64,000 nucleotides of DNA from Erythroxylum novogranatense (GCA_029891385.1 CM057231.1:70070476-70134475); one strand, 5' to 3'; positions 22,462 through 35,541 are shown, counted from the stretch's first letter. Numbers and translations are program-made. The notes: generated by a model from the letters alone, not told the origin.

Positions 22462-25158
22462 TGTAACATCCGTTCTTGATAGCAAGGGCATTATGGTAAT
22501 ATTGGGTTGGTGATAGGTTTCATCGCATTCATGATTGAGCATATTCTTGGCCTCTAATTATAGAGGAACGGGTTTCTTGCATATGCATTTATTCATAGGT
22601 ACATGCATTCATGGTTTTCGGCATTTTAATTGTGAGTATGAATTGATTGGATTGTGGTGAAACCATGGATTATGATTGATTGAGAAATTAAGAGTAAGTG
22701 GGCTCGAATAAGCGATTTAGGATAGTCTAAGAGTGATTGGCTATTGATCTTGGCTTATAGGAAATTTTAAAATTCGGAGAAAATGCTCGGACGAAATTTT
22801 GGATTAATGACCGATGACTGTATAATCTTGAAAGAATTGTCCAATGGCGATGGAAAAATTAGAGTTATCTTTGTTAGAAATAAAATGTTGAGCCATTGAA
22901 ATTTAGAGGCTGAAATTTGAACGATTTGGAGACCTATGTCTATAAATAGATAGGATTGAAATTTGGGGATTTATCCTGAGGCAAAATCGTTTCTTCTCTC
23001 CTCTTCTCCACGGTGATCTTGATTCCTCCCATCGGTGAGGTTCTTCGATTTTCCTTGTGGTTTTCTCTTCATTACATAAAGCTAAGCGGTTTATTGTGAT
23101 TGATGAAGGTTGAGAAGGTTTGAGAGTGGTTTATCGTTGAGTTTGAAGGATTTTAGGGTTTACGGTAATTTGTGGATTGAGGCTGTGATTGGTAAGTTTT
23201 AATGGCTTTAATGTTGTTATTAATGGTTTGATGCATTTATGGCATTTATTATGGTTGATTTGGGTAGTTGGAGTGTTTAATGGAGGTTTTAGAGAGATTG
23301 GACGGAAAATCGATCGAGAGAAGGCGGGCGGCGACCACACGTTCTTGACGTCGCACGACCTCGCCCATGACGAGTAATTAAGCGCTCACATGACGAGTGC
23401 GATGAATGCCATGGCGGCGCTGAATTCGTCGCAGCGAGCCTTTTGAAACTACGTCGCGACGAGTCGCATAAGAGTGTTCGTCGCGGCGAACATCTTTGAC
23501 GCTGCGGCGAACGGGCTTCTTCATGTCGCGACATAGAGCCGCAGGTCGCGGCGAAGGGGGGGGCTTTTCTGAATGGATGAGTGTTTGTTTATTGGACATA
23601 ACTTATGGTATAGACCTCCGATTGAGGTGTTTCCTGATTCGTCACGGACTAGGGAAAGAGGTCTACAATTGAGGATAATTATGGAAGTTAGAATTTAATT
23701 GAAATGGTATTGATTCATAGAGAATAAGGTCAATTATGGTTCATAGTGTGACCTAAGTATTGAATTGAGACAATTGGAATTTTAATTGGGATTTTCAATA
23801 AAGGTTTTGATCTAATGAATAGGAAATTGTTATAGGAAGTATGAATTTAGGAAATTGAACTGAATTTTATGAATGGATCAATTATTGTCGATCAATTGAG
23901 CGAAGAGTTAGAATGGGGCTTAAGAGTTCCAAATTGGGTTTTAGCGCCGAAAATCGTGAACATGCATTGTACGTAATTCCATTGAGACATATGCATCACT
24001 GAATTGTTTAATTGAGCATCTAGTAATGGGACTGTATTTTACTGTTATAGAGGCGCCGTTGGATCGTCATTCCACGGACATTGCTGGAACTTCCAGGCAG
24101 TAGCTCGGAAGTTACAAGTGAGTAACCTAGTTGGTTCCTCAAATTCCTGATTGTCTAAATGCTCTATGTGAATTACTTGCCAATGTGAATTGCATGATTA
24201 CTGAAATGTATATATAATCGAATTGCATGTTTTACTGAATGGGATTGGACTACTGCATGACACTGAGGAATGCAATACTGGGCTTTTATAGCCATACACT
24301 GAATTACTGAACACTGCATTACATGCATAAATGCATGATCAGATAATGGATATGTGACCCAAGTTGCTATTATCACTGAAAAGAGCCTCAAGCTCTAACA
24401 CTGTACTGACCGGGCCTCGAGCCCGAGGGGAAAAATCCCTGACGCGTCCCCCACTGAATACCGACTGAGCACCTGGGCACAACACTGAATAACTGGAAAA
24501 GAGTCTCATATGCATTGTATACACATGGTGATTGAATTGCGACACTTACTTGAATTATGTGATGACATGAGAGGTTGCAGATTGTTACATGCTCATCAAA
24601 CCGCATTGCATATCGTAAGTTGTGATATGATCATCGTAAATTGTTATAGCTCATAAATTGTTATATACTAATTGTATCTTCTTGTGTCGTCTTTGTCATG
24701 TAATCTGCGTAATGCATGATTTAGTGAACCATCGATGATGGTTTCTCACCGAGTTCATAAACTCACCCAAAATTGCATCTAATTTTTCAAGATCGATAGA
24801 GTAGACTCTAGCTCAGAGATAGTCTTTTCTGCCGTGCGGCGTCTTTGGCAAGAAAGCGATAGCACTGCAGTCGGTCAGTTGGGTTGGACTTTGCGGATGA
24901 CTTAGGATAGATGCTTATGTCGATTTCCTTTTGATTTTGTTTAGGGGTGATAGACTTGTCTATTCGATATTGGATGACTATATCAAGATTATTTTGGATT
25001 TTAAAATTGACTTATTTCTGATATATTATGGTTTTAATTATTGCGATGCCATGTGGTTTATTAGCGAAATTTTCTGGTAGTGCACCTTTATCATGGGATA
25101 CGTGTCGGAGCGACCTTCGGGCGTCCCGATGTGTACCCTACGGTGAAGGGGTGCTACA
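22462..25158 (+). repeat. 3' LTR of the chromovirus
   Basis: It starts TGTAACATCC and ends GTGCTACA. It aligns with 11002-13694 but with many small differences clustered at ACTG and CCG sites. It carries its own CpG-rich word array at 23310-23565. Confidence 0.93.
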
Positions 25159-26180
25159 GAAATGCACATGAAATATTTCATGTTTATGAAAAGTTGTGTT
25201 CCTAAAATGCGCCTTTGTGGCAAGATGTTTAAGAAAAGTCATGTTTACGAAATGTGCCATTTGGGGCAATTTGTTTTCAAGTCATGAATTACATGTTATG
25301 TGGATTTGTAGTGGTCCCCTAAGTTAAGTTAAGTGCACTTTGACAAAAGGCCTCTCCTGCCTGCTCGCTAGTGGCATAGAGCTCCTTCATGGACTCTCCT
25401 AAGTTCACGGCTACACAAGACCGCTATGTAGAAATGTGTAATACGTTTTGTTTTTGGATCCACCCAAACCATTTTGATGTGTTTATGTGTTTATGATTTG
25501 TGAACAAGTTGAAGGATGCATAATTTGTGCTATTTATGAAATTGATTTTATGACGAAAATTTTGAGAAAACATCTATTTTACGATTCAATAAGGATTTTC
25601 TATGGCAATGAACTTTTTGAATGGTTTTGCTTGTTATTAGTTATAAACTTGTTACCCACGAGCTTTCGAGCTCACCCCCTTTTCGTCCCATCTTCAGGTG
25701 AAAAGAATGAGATCAAGAAATCAAGAGTCAAGGCATCATTTCGATTATGCATATTTTGTATTTTGAAGTTAGATTTTGTAAAAGCAAGACTTTAGACACA
25801 TTTTGAAAATTATTGGGTTTTGCCTCTTTTGTATTTTGGATATTGATATTGATGATGTATTATGGCATGAGATGCCATAAAGCTTTGTAAACACTTATCT
25901 TATGATGTTAATGAAATTTGAATTGAGTATGGCTGATTTTGAGTTAAAATTTGGTATACTTAAATTTATCAACTTGAGATGACGAATCTTGAACATGAAC
26001 TATTGTTATATATATATAAATGGGATATTACGGAAATGAAAGATAGGATTTTGTGAATGATGAGATGTAGTCGAATATAAAGAGTCAAATGAATTGCGTT
26101 TGAGAGTTTGGCGAATTCCAATTGGTAGTTGAAATCGTTATGAATGATGTTGCAATAAAGGAAGTGAAGTTGGGGTAATT
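25159..26180 (+). repeat. A/F-clan LTR, right part
   Basis: It continues the LTR begun at 9642 after the chromovirus. It shows the clan's conserved CTCGCTAGTGGCATAGAGCTCC segment (near 25362) and the ACCCACGAGC..AGCTCACCCCC segment (near 25653), both of which recur at 20850 and 21260 and, inverted, in the two minus-strand copies. The right edge is uncertain: no CA end or target duplication was found before the Athila coding sequence near 26200. Confidence 0.6.
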
Positions 26181-26199
26181 TTCAAGTTTGCAAAATGTA

Positions 26200-26640
26200 C
26201 CTTGATCGGAACGATTCTCTTAAGGCTTATATATGGTCAAGCTTGTCATTTGTCCATAGAACTTGAGCATAAAGCATATTGGGTAATAAAAGCTTTAAAC
26301 TTTGATTACAAGCAATCAAGTGAATGAATACTCCTAAAATTGAACCAACTCGATGAACTTCGCTTTAATGCACATGATTCTCATATTAAAAGGAAAGAGT
26401 TTAAAGTAGGGGATACCATTTTATTATATAATTCAAGAATCAAGTTATTTCTAGGGCAGCTCAAATCAAGATGGAGTGGACCCTTTATGGTAACTCATGT
26501 ATTCACACATAAAGTTCTAAATTTAAAATAAGGAAACTTGCAAAGTGAATGGGAATCAATGCAACTGTATCTTGAAGGAGTAATATCATAAGAAATGGAA
26601 ATAATTTACTTCCTTTCCAATGATGGACAACATCTGAAAT
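26200..26640 (+). pseudogene. Athila-type integrase C-terminal remnant
   Basis: With one stop, the frame reads LIYGQACHLSIELEHKAYW and then, at 26340-26531, QLDELRFNAHDSHIKRKEF, VGDTILLYNSRIKLFLG and LKSRWSGPFMVTHVF. This order is the hallmark of the integrase tail of Athila/Tat gypsy elements. The rest of pol is missing to the left. A GTCAAGCTGATGAC segment near 26651 matches the conserved stretch found just after pol in such elements. Confidence 0.88.
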
Positions 26641-27356
26641 GATGCACGGTCAAGCTGATGACCATAACTTAGCGAAAATTTGGTAGTTAGGTTTGTTTAA
26701 ATTTATAATATTAGGCTTTATTTTCAATAAATTAGGAGTGGTTTTGATGGCTCAAAATTTTGTTTTTAAAGTTAATGTGTTAAGGAAGCAAGCTCACAAA
26801 TTGAGACAAGGTTGACAAAAGTCTCTATGTCATGATTATGTCTCCCATGTCACGATCATACATAGCACGAAGGTTGCTTCTGTCACAATCGTGACTCAAA
26901 ATGCATGATTTTGACAAGCAATAGCTCAAAGGTAAACACGTGATTTTCACACCTAAAAACCCTATTCTACTCCTCCTTCTTCAACCCTAATCTTATCTTC
27001 ATAATTCTTCACATTTTCTACATCTCTTCTCTCTCTAAGCCTTAGCAAACACTCTCAAATCCTCTCCCTTATCTCTTCAATTTCTTTAGACCTCTCACTT
27101 GTTTTTGCATCTTTACTCTAGATCTCACTCTCTTCTTCATATATTTCATCACTTTTATAACTATCTTACATTTTGGAAGTAGTTATACATAATTTTGTGC
27201 TCATTTTTTCCATTCACATTTTAAGACTTTTTGTGGTACACTTTGGTGTGTTTTATGTCTATTTTGCATATCTACACTTAAAAATGGGGCCAAAAATCAA
27301 GCAAAACAAAAAATGCTGTCAATCTAAAGGAAACGCATCAACAGAGGGTGGTGGAG
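26641..27356 (+). other. Athila-type region after pol, non-coding
   Basis: It contains CACGATCGTG-like words at 26850-26905 and a C/T-rich stretch at 26950-27130. A short ORF (27173-27382) reads MGPKIKQNKKCCQSKG and may be the start of the ORF that resumes at 33405. It is cut by the insertion at 27357. Confidence 0.5.
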
Positions 27357-29397
27357 TGATCGGCTCTTCGTATCGATCTTAAGATCAAACCCTTGGAAGC
27401 CGAGTCAAAAATAATTGAATTCCAAGGATTGCAGTAAATGATGTAACCTCGGGTCGTCTCACTTAATCGGAACCTAATGAAATGGACTTAAGCTAGCCTA
27501 TATGTCATAAAACGCAAGTGAAATCAGCAAGGAAAGGGGGGTTTTGATTTTTGAAAATATTAATGAACTAAAAAATATTGAAAAAAGTATTTTTGGGTTT
27601 TTGAAAAAATAAAATGAAAAGATTAAGACAAGTGATAACATCCTCTTGAAAATAAGCTTTGGCTATCACAGTTCAAAATTAATTTGATGGGATTAGCAAA
27701 CACTAAGTTTGAAATGATAAACCTTAAGGGACTCTCTTTAAGTCTAGGATCTAGATTGATGAACTCCATTTCTCAAGATCCTATTAAGTGCTCTTAAGCC
27801 TTAGAACCTTAAAGGACTCTTTAAGCCCAAGGTTTTAATTAATGAACTCCATTTCTTAAAACCTTATTAAGCGCATCTTAGTGTGTGCGGTGGAATTGCC
27901 AATGCAATGGGTCAAATGAAATCTAGCATCAACTCAATATCAAACACAACTAGGCAGATAAAAGAGAATCAACAAGATCACAAGTGAACATAGCAAACAC
28001 TCAGTTTGAAGTGATAAACCTTAAAGAACTCTCTTTAAGTCCAGGATCTTGATTAATGAACTCCATTTCTCAATATCCCATTAAGTGCTCTTAAGCCTTA
28101 GAACCTTAAAGGACTCTTTAAGTCCAAGATTTTAATCAATGAATTCCATTTCTTAAAACCTCGTTAAGCGCATCTTAGTGTGTGCGGTGGGATTGCCAAT
28201 GCAATGGGTCAAATGAAATCTAGCATCAACTCAATATCAAACACAACTAGGCAGATAAAAGAGAATCAACAAGATCACAAATGGACATATATGAGACTTC
28301 ATATATTTAAGCTCAAAGTTCTATATAAACAAATCCATAACATATTACATTGTTCAACACTTGATTAAACTCTAATCAAGCAAATCTAACTACAAAGCAA
28401 TAAACCCTAACTCAGAAGTTCATAACAATGTAGTTAAATATGACAATGTAAACTACTAATTCAAACAACACATTAAATGTCCAACATTTGATTAGACCAT
28501 AATCAAGTAGCTTCATTAGAAGTTACAAATCCTAGACTTAGGAATTCATAAACCATAGCTAAACTACAAATTAAGCTACTTCCTTCTGAAGCTCGGTAAA
28601 CTCCAGCTGTCACTACATCTTCAGAAGAAAATAAATACCTAACCATGCATTACAAACGGAAACTTCACAACTCGTGATGAATCCAAGCTACTCATGGTGG
28701 AGTCGGCGGTAGAAATGAAAAGGAAAACCTATGCAAAGATTTTACCCAGGGAACCCCGAAGGGAACCCTGGGTGGTGAGGTTGTAAATTCTTTTGTTATC
28801 TCTTCGCTCGTCTGTCTCTTCTCTCCCTGAATGTTCGATCTCCAGCTGATGGAATATTGATGTATATATATGTCGACACTCTCTACTCGTTCAAAAATAG
28901 GTTTCTTCTCAAAACGGGTTGCTGGGTCGGGTATGCACAGTATGAGAATTTTCCAATTTTAGTTCGAGTGCCCGACTGTTCGCCGCGGCGAGATGATTCT
29001 TTGACGTCACGGTGTGCTCTTCCTGGATCGCTCGCCGCGGCGTGTTGCTTCATTAGCGTCGTAACATGCTCTTCTTGGATCACTCGCCGTAGCGTGTTGT
29101 TTGTATCACGCCGCGACATGCGAACTTCTTCATGCACAGCGACGTGTTGACTCTTCTGACCCTTTTGACTCTTCTTTTTCCCTACAATATGAAACAATAA
29201 TTTGCAGTATCAATTGTCCTTGGAAAGATTATGATGGAATTAATGTCAATTTGCAACAATTTCACTATCAAATTGTATAAAGTATAAGCTCACTGCAAGG
29301 GACTAATTAAAGCACAAAATCACAAATTAAGAATCAAAAAGCACATTAAAAACCATGAAAGTGTAGCCAATTTATATAATAAACTTGGGCTCAATCA
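27357..29397 (-). repeat. 3' LTR of the Athila-like element
   Basis: It matches 31406-33404 closely. It contains a 297-bp tandem duplication (27696-27992 and 27993-28289), also found in the other LTR (31744 and 32041), so the duplication predates the insertion. A CpG-rich word array lies at 28975-29145. Confidence 0.92.
28975..29145. repeat. CGCCGCGGCG word array, Athila-like 3' LTR
   Basis: Words such as TTCGCCGCGGCGAG, CTCGCCGCGGCGTG and decayed forms alternate with AT-rich spacers containing CTCTTC. A matching array is at 33010-33150, and a shorter one lies in the interior at 30555-30645. Confidence 0.85.
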
Positions 29398-31405
29398 AAT
29401 TCCCCCACACTTAGACCTTTGTACTCTTGGACAAAGTTTATAAGAGTCAAAAAGATACAAGTGTAAAAGAAAAATTCATCCATGCTCAAAACAATAACAG
29501 GTACTTGGAACAAATCACTTCCTCAAAATTCAATCAAAGCAAATTGAAAGAGTGCTAATAAAATAAACACCAAAAGAATTCAATCCAAGAGATTGGACAA
29601 AAGAGATGTCACTCAAGATAAAGTGTTTGCTCTCTCCTCACATATATTGGGGATATTTCACTCTTAATCTACTTAATCCATTCTCTACCATAAGCTTGTA
29701 TCAATTCTATTTCTCCACTACAAAAACTATAATTTTGAAGATCAAGAGGACTTTTCAGGGTTGTAATGTATGGAGGGCTAGATGAATGGATAGGATGAAA
29801 GAAAGAAAAAGTATGAACACATGCACTAAAATTATGAACTGGGTGTCAAAAGATAAACTGACATTGACACTTTTTTAATATATATATATATATATATATA
29901 TTTACACTGCTTGAATTGTTCTTGCTCTTTCTTTGCTTTTCTTTTTCTTCCTTTATTATTTATTTATTTTAACATTTCTCTGTCCCTTTTGGAACACACC
30001 TTTTTTTTCTTTTTTTTTTCTTTTTTCAGATATGCAAATTAAACTACTGACATCATATAAGGATGCATGCAAGTGCTTATAAATAAAAATGGCTCAAGGG
30101 GCTAGCAAGTGGTAAGTGTTTGTGGGACTATGTTTGGAAAAAGGGTTGAAGAAAGAACGCCTCTATCACATCAACAAAATTCTAGTCCATAAAGCTTTGA
30201 TTAAGAATTGAAATAAGTTTTAGAGAGATATGAAATAAGTAGATGCACACAATATTGAAGAAAAAATTAGGCTCAAATATCCTTCCAACAAAGGTAATAT
30301 CTCAATGAACAATCTCAAGTCTTAAAAACGTAAAGTGCTACTTTGTTAGCATGCCTTCATTCACTTTGTGTTGAAAACATGAAAAGTAAAATCAGCCAAT
30401 ACCAGCTATCATTAAAAGAATGGAAGGTATTTTCATAAACTCAAGTACCACTTTGAAACTTATAAGGTCTTTGAAAAACAAAAGTTATAAGGGTCTAGTG
30501 TGGAAGGAGTTGGATTTGAGGAAAAATTTTCACAAGCATTTCTGTAAAAGGGTGGATGTCGCAACATGCAACATGTACGCCGCGACGTGTGTGCGTGAAT
30601 CACTAGCCTCGCCGCGGCGTGTGATCTGTCACCGCGATGAGGAACAGCAGAATGGCAAAAAAAAATTTACCAAGTTTAAAAATTTGTAACATTATGCAAG
30701 ATTGGCTACTACACACATCAAAAGAAGTGTCACATAGGCATGCAACAAGAGAAATAAAAATGTGAACAACTCCCCCACACTTAAGCAACACATTGTCCTC
30801 AATGTTAAACAAGCAAAGAATAAACATAAGGGAAGAAAGCACAAATGGGCAATTCAACACAACAGAAGGAAGGTAGGAGACAGTACTAAAAGGGGAAATT
30901 ATTGAATTGAAAGGTTACTGATTAAACTAAAAGCTAAACTATGTTCCTACTGGGATGTTTCTCCCTGACACTTACTTAACAAACTAATGCACCAACATAT
31001 GTCACGAGCAATCACAAGGCATAAGTAAGTAAACAAGTGAAGGAAAAAAAACAACCTGGGAGTTATGGAGGTTTTATTTGATTCTCCCGGTTAACCTTCG
31101 ACAGATGGACATGGTGTGGCGAAATAACTTCATCCATTCCCATGTCTATGTCAGCCTCCACTATGCCAGATTCACCTGAAATGATCGTCGCAGAAAAAAT
31201 AAGAGTTAGCCTCAACGAACTTCCACAGAAGGTGTAATCTGTAAAATGCTAGCTATCAAAGATAAAGGAAAACTATCAATGAGTATGAAACTAAACTATC
31301 TAGAATGTAATCTAAAAGAAAAGACTCCTAACTTCACTTAGCAACAATAATGACAAAAGCTAACCTAAAGAACCAATTCTTGGTTCCCCGGCAACGACGC
31401 CATTT
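29398..31405 (-). other. Interior of the Athila-like element
   Basis: On the minus strand the purine tract AAGTGTGGGGGAATT (complement of 29398-29412) adjoins the 3' LTR. A second similar tract (AAGTGTGGGGGAG) lies near 30770-30783, next to a CATTGAGGACAATG palindrome (complement 30791-30804). An alternating TA run is at 29877-29901. No coding domain was found. Confidence 0.75.
31385..31402 (-). other. Primer binding site, tRNA-Asp-like
   Basis: On the minus strand, TGGCGTCGTTGCCGGGGA lies three bases after the LTR end. It matches the tRNA-Asp-type primer site known from Athila elements, with one C to T change. Confidence 0.8.
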
Positions 31406-33404
31406 TGATCGACTCTTCATATCGATCTTAAGATCAAACCCTTGGAAGCCGAGTCAAAAATAATTTAATTCCAAGGATTGCAGTACAGGATGCAACCTCA
31501 GGTCGTCTCACTTAATCGGAACCTAATGAAATGGACCTAAGCTAGCCTATATGTCATAAAACGCAAGTGAAATCAACAAGGAAAGGGGGTTTTGATTTTT
31601 GAAAATATTAATGAACTAAAAAGTATTGTAAAAAGTATTTTTGGGTTTTTAAAAATATAAAATGAAAAGATTAAGACAAGTGATAAAATCCTCTTGAAAA
31701 TAAGCTTTGGCTATCACAGTTCAAAACTAATTTGATGGGATTAGCAAACACTAAGTTTGAAATGATAAACCTTAAAGGACTCTCTTTAAGTCCAGGATCT
31801 TGATTAATCAACTCCATTTCTCAAGATCCCATTAAGTGCTCTTAAGCCTTAGAACCTTAAAGGACTCTTTAAGTCCATGGTTTTAATTAATGAACTCCAT
31901 TTCTTAAAACCTTGTTAAGCGCATCTTAGTGTATGCGGTGGAATTGCCAATGCAATGGTTCAAATGAAATATAGCATCAATTCAATATCAAACACAACTA
32001 GGCAGATAAAAGAGAATCAACAAGATCATAAGTGAACATAGCAAACACTCAGTTTGAAGTGATAAACCTTAAAGAACTCTCTTTAAGTCCAGGATCTTGA
32101 TTAATGAACTCCATTTCTCAAGATCTCATTAAGTGCTCTTAAGCCTTAGAACCTTAAAGGACTCTTTAAGTCCAAGATTTTAATCAATGAACTCCATTTC
32201 TTAAAACCTCGTTAAGCGCATCTTAGTGTGTGTAGTGGGATTGCCAATGCAATGGGTCAAATGAAATCTAGCATCAACTCAATATCAAACACAACTAGGC
32301 AGATAAAAGAGAATCAACAAGATCACAAATGGACATATATGAGACTTCATATATTTAAGCTCAAAGTTCTGCATAAACAAATCCATAACACATTACATTG
32401 TTTAACACTTGATTAAACTCTAATCAAGCAAATCTAACTACAAAGCAATAAACCCTAACTCAGAAGTTCATAACAATGTAGTTAAATGTGACAATGTAAA
32501 CTACTAATCCAAACAACACATTAAATGTCCAACATTTGATTAGACTATAATCAAGTAGCTTCACTACAAGTTACAAATCCTAGACTTAGGAATTCATAAA
32601 CTATAGCTAAACTACAGATTAAGCTACTTCCCTTTGAAGCTCGGTAAACTCCAGCCGTCACTACATCTTCAGAAGAAAATAAATGCCTAATCATGCATTA
32701 CAATTGGAAACTTCACAACTCGTGATGAATCCAAGATACTCATGGTGGAGTCGACGGTGGAAATGAAAAGGAAAACCTATGCAAAGATTCTACTTAGGGA
32801 ACCCTGGGTGGTGAGGCCGTAAATTCTTTTGTTCTCTCTTCGCTCGTCTGTCTCTTCTCTCCTTGAATGTTCGATCTCCAGCTGATGGAATATTGATGTA
32901 TATATATGTCGGCACTCTCTACTCATTCAAAAATAGGTTTCTTCTCAAAACGGGTTGCTGGGTCGGGTATGCACAATATGAGTATTTTCCAATTTTAGTC
33001 CGGGTGCCCGACTGTTCACCGCGGCAAGATGATTCTTTGATGTCGCGGCGTGCTCTTCCTAGAACGCTCACTGCGGTGTGCTCGGATCGCTCGCCGCGGC
33101 TTGTTGCTTGTATCACGTCGCGACGTGCGGACTTCTTCATGCGCCGCGATGTGTTGACTCTTCTGACCCTTTTGACTCTTCTTTTCCCCTATAATATGAA
33201 ACAATAATTTGCAGTATCAATTGTCCTTGGAAAGATTATGATGGAATTAATGTCAATTTGCAACAATTTCACTATCAAATTGTGTAAAGTATAAGCTCAC
33301 TGCAAGGGACTAATTAAAGCACAAAATCACAAATTAAGAGTCAAAAAGCACATTAAAAATTATGAAAGTGTAGCCAATTTATATAATAAACTTGGGCTCA
33401 ATCA
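31406..33404 (-). repeat. 5' LTR of the Athila-like element
   Basis: It matches 27357-29397, including the 297-bp tandem duplication and the CpG-rich array (33010-33150). Confidence 0.92.
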
Positions 33405-34200
33405 TGGAGCATGGGATAGAGCAACAAATTTTGGAGCTCCATTTCTGATTTATTCACAAGGTGAATGTACTCAATTTCACAAACTTTGTTATATAATTAT
33501 TAGTGCTCCTAGGTTTTTTGATTTCGGTATCTTAGATGATCTAGGATTAAAGGAAAAGTTTGAGACTTTGAGTAGTAACATTTAATAGGATAGGTTTATT
33601 ACTTTTAACTACATTGTTTATAAAGAATTGACCCTTAAATTGCACACTACTCTTTAATTTACATTGCAAGATCTAACTAAATTTTGGTTTCATTTGGTGG
33701 GTTTCCTAATTCAAACATAATTGAAAAGCACAATGATTTTTGGGCCATAAGGTACTAGAAGATTTTAACTGGATTGGATATTTTCATTATTAGAAATGCA
33801 AATAATAATGTCATCCTTATTCCTGAACATTTTTATTGCATAAGTTCTTGTGTCAAACTGTGTTTGATAAATCAAAAAATAATAAATATTTTAGGAAGGA
33901 ATTATTCATTTTGTGCTGCATAGATAGTAATGTTAAAGTTTGCACAATGGCCCATATTTTTCAATCTATATTTACTACCTTTAAAAAGAAAAATGGCCAT
34001 CTTAGTATGGGTTATATTGTCATTGCATTTATTGATCATTATAGTGTGAATGTTGATGGACTAATAGTTGTCTTTCCTGAGGTTTTCAATCTTACACACT
34101 TTAGACGAGCTAAAATCTTAGCTGTAGATCATGTGGGCCTCCGAGATGTCAACTCTAAAACACATGTGAAACACAAGATAAGATAGCCTAGTTTGAGCTC
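33405..34200 (+). pseudogene. Athila ORF1-like (gag/env-region) remnant
   Basis: It continues the plus-strand Athila element after the insertion. Translation with stops gives APRFFDFGILDDLGL, then a KELTLKLHTTL-like segment, then an open frame (33836-34186) including KVCTMAHIFQSIFTTFKKK and GLIVVFPEVFNLTHFRRA. The pattern of a conserved D-x-x-x-L-x-x-L-G block followed by a TL-EFLSSL-like block recalls the Arabidopsis retrotransposon ORF1 family found in Athila elements. The function of that product is not settled. The match is from memory and the copy is broken. Confidence 0.65.
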
Positions 34201-34474
34201 CATACCACCTCAGCAACAAAATAAAGACTTAACTAGTGAAGAGACCGAGGATGATGAAGAGGTAGGTTAGCAGAAGGTCCTTAACATGGATTTAGAATAT
34301 AAAAAATTGTTAAAGTAAATGGCATAAGAACAACAACAACAACGATGTGACAATCAAGAATATCTTTAGATACTTTGCCGATTAAGGTTTTCACATTCCA
34401 TCTCCAACACCATCAACACCCTGATCGCCTTAACGGGTTTCATGCTCTTACCCTTTCCTTATTTTTGTCTTGTC

Positions 34475-34538
<64 letters not shown>

Positions 34539-35280
34539 TGCTCTCTCACATTGAGGACAATGTGTTGTTCAGAGGATTTTTCATCGACATATCATCATGA
34601 GTGTGAATTTTGCAAACCATATTGTTAGCTTTTGATTAGGTTAACATGGTGTGAGCACATATATGAATTGTGTCAATAGCAATAACTTGATGGAAGTAAT
34701 GTAGCTTTGAACATAGTCACTGAATTTATAAAGGCATATTAGTTTATGAATTTTATGTTTTAAGTATCTTTGGTTTAATATACATGTTAATTAGAATATG
34801 ACGTTAGTTTATTCACTTTAACAAATTTGTTGTATACATTTATAATTATAAGTCAATCAAATAAGTTAGTATCGTTAGTATTTTTCATGAGGATGATTGA
34901 CTAAAAATAAATGAGGTAAGATACGTGTAATTGATTAAAAAATGTGTCTTAAATGAACAACTATGTCATTGGCCCTTTCAAAACAAATATTAGGTTATGA
35001 ATAGAGATAGTAGCTAGTTAAGAATGTGTTCATCATGTCCAAAGGCTATAATGATATTCCAATCAAGATAATTAATTAAACAAATCAAAGAAAGCGATGC
35101 TTCAATAGATAATTCCTATTGATCTTTGAAAATAGAAAATTTTTTCATGGCAGGATACTTAGTGATAGTTGCAATTTTGATTAATTACTAATTCTCAATG
35201 TTTGTGTACAGGTGATTTAGGTAAATGAATATGATTTTAATGTTTTGATTAATATGTATATTCAATCTAAATTCATGCCC
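34201..35280 (+). other. Athila element 3' region without genes
   Basis: It holds an acidic tail (DEDDEE-like) to about 34270, a long AT microsatellite, a CATTGAGGACAATG palindrome (34549-34562) and AT-rich sequence to about 35280. No coding domain is visible. Confidence 0.55.
34478..34532. repeat. (AT)n microsatellite
   Basis: About 27 uninterrupted AT units. Confidence 0.97.
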
Positions 35281-35461
35281 TAAAGTGGTTGATGCAAAAG
35301 CCCCTTCTGCTTCTTTGAGTGTCTACCCATCTGTCCGATGCAGGTCACGATCGTGGCCCATTAAACCACAATTGTGGGTCACATCCGAGCCTTCTGTCAC
35401 GATCGTGGCATGTAGGCCATATCCTAGGCTTTTGTCACGATCTTGGCATATGGGCCACAAT
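35280..35461 (-). repeat. Athila-type LTR copy 2, left part
   Basis: It contains CACGATCGTGGC words at 35345-35460 and aligns with about 590-790 of copy 1. It is cut at 35461 by the A/F element and resumes at 42254. ACAAT (35457-35461) is repeated at 42254-42258. Confidence 0.65.
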
Positions 35462-35541
35462 TGCTGGATCCCGTTTTCGGAACCCAACCTCGGAACAGAA
35501 TACTATCGTACATAAGCATGGTTTCTTGTAATCTTTTCTTA

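Larger units (their letters stand above)
11002..25158 (+). mobile_element. Tekay-like Ty3/gypsy chromovirus, 14.2 kb, with a nested LTR
   Basis: Two LTRs of about 2.7 kb (11002-13694 and 22462-25158) start TGTAACA and end CTACA. They are bordered by a perfect 5-bp target duplication, GAAAT (10997-11001 and 25159-25163). There is a tRNA-Met-like primer site, then gag, protease, RT, RNase H and integrase in the Ty3/gypsy order. Motifs such as [35 protein letters not shown] and the tail IPLVKVLWKNH point to the Tekay/Del chromovirus group. Several frames are broken and an A/F-clan LTR sits in the integrase end, so the copy is inactive. Confidence 0.93.
27357..33404 (-). mobile_element. Non-autonomous Athila-like element
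   Basis: Two LTRs of about 2.0 kb (27357-29397 and 31406-33404) are flanked by a perfect 5-bp target duplication, TGGAG (27352-27356 and 33405-33409). On the minus strand the LTR starts TGATTGAGCCC and ends CGATCA. The primer site next to the right-hand LTR and the purine tract next to the left-hand LTR fix the orientation. The 2.0-kb interior has no gag, pol or env-like ORF, so it would need proteins from a related element. Confidence 0.92.

Noticed and set aside
26178..26182. ATTTT as the target duplication closing the A/F LTR begun at 9642
   Set aside because: There is no CA end beside it and the sequence to its right is Athila rather than LINE, so the match is probably chance.
28180..28368. 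Duplicated 62-residue ORF (also at 32228-32416) as a conserved peptide
   Set aside because: It is duplicated only because it lies in both LTRs of one element, and it spans the end of a non-coding tandem repeat.
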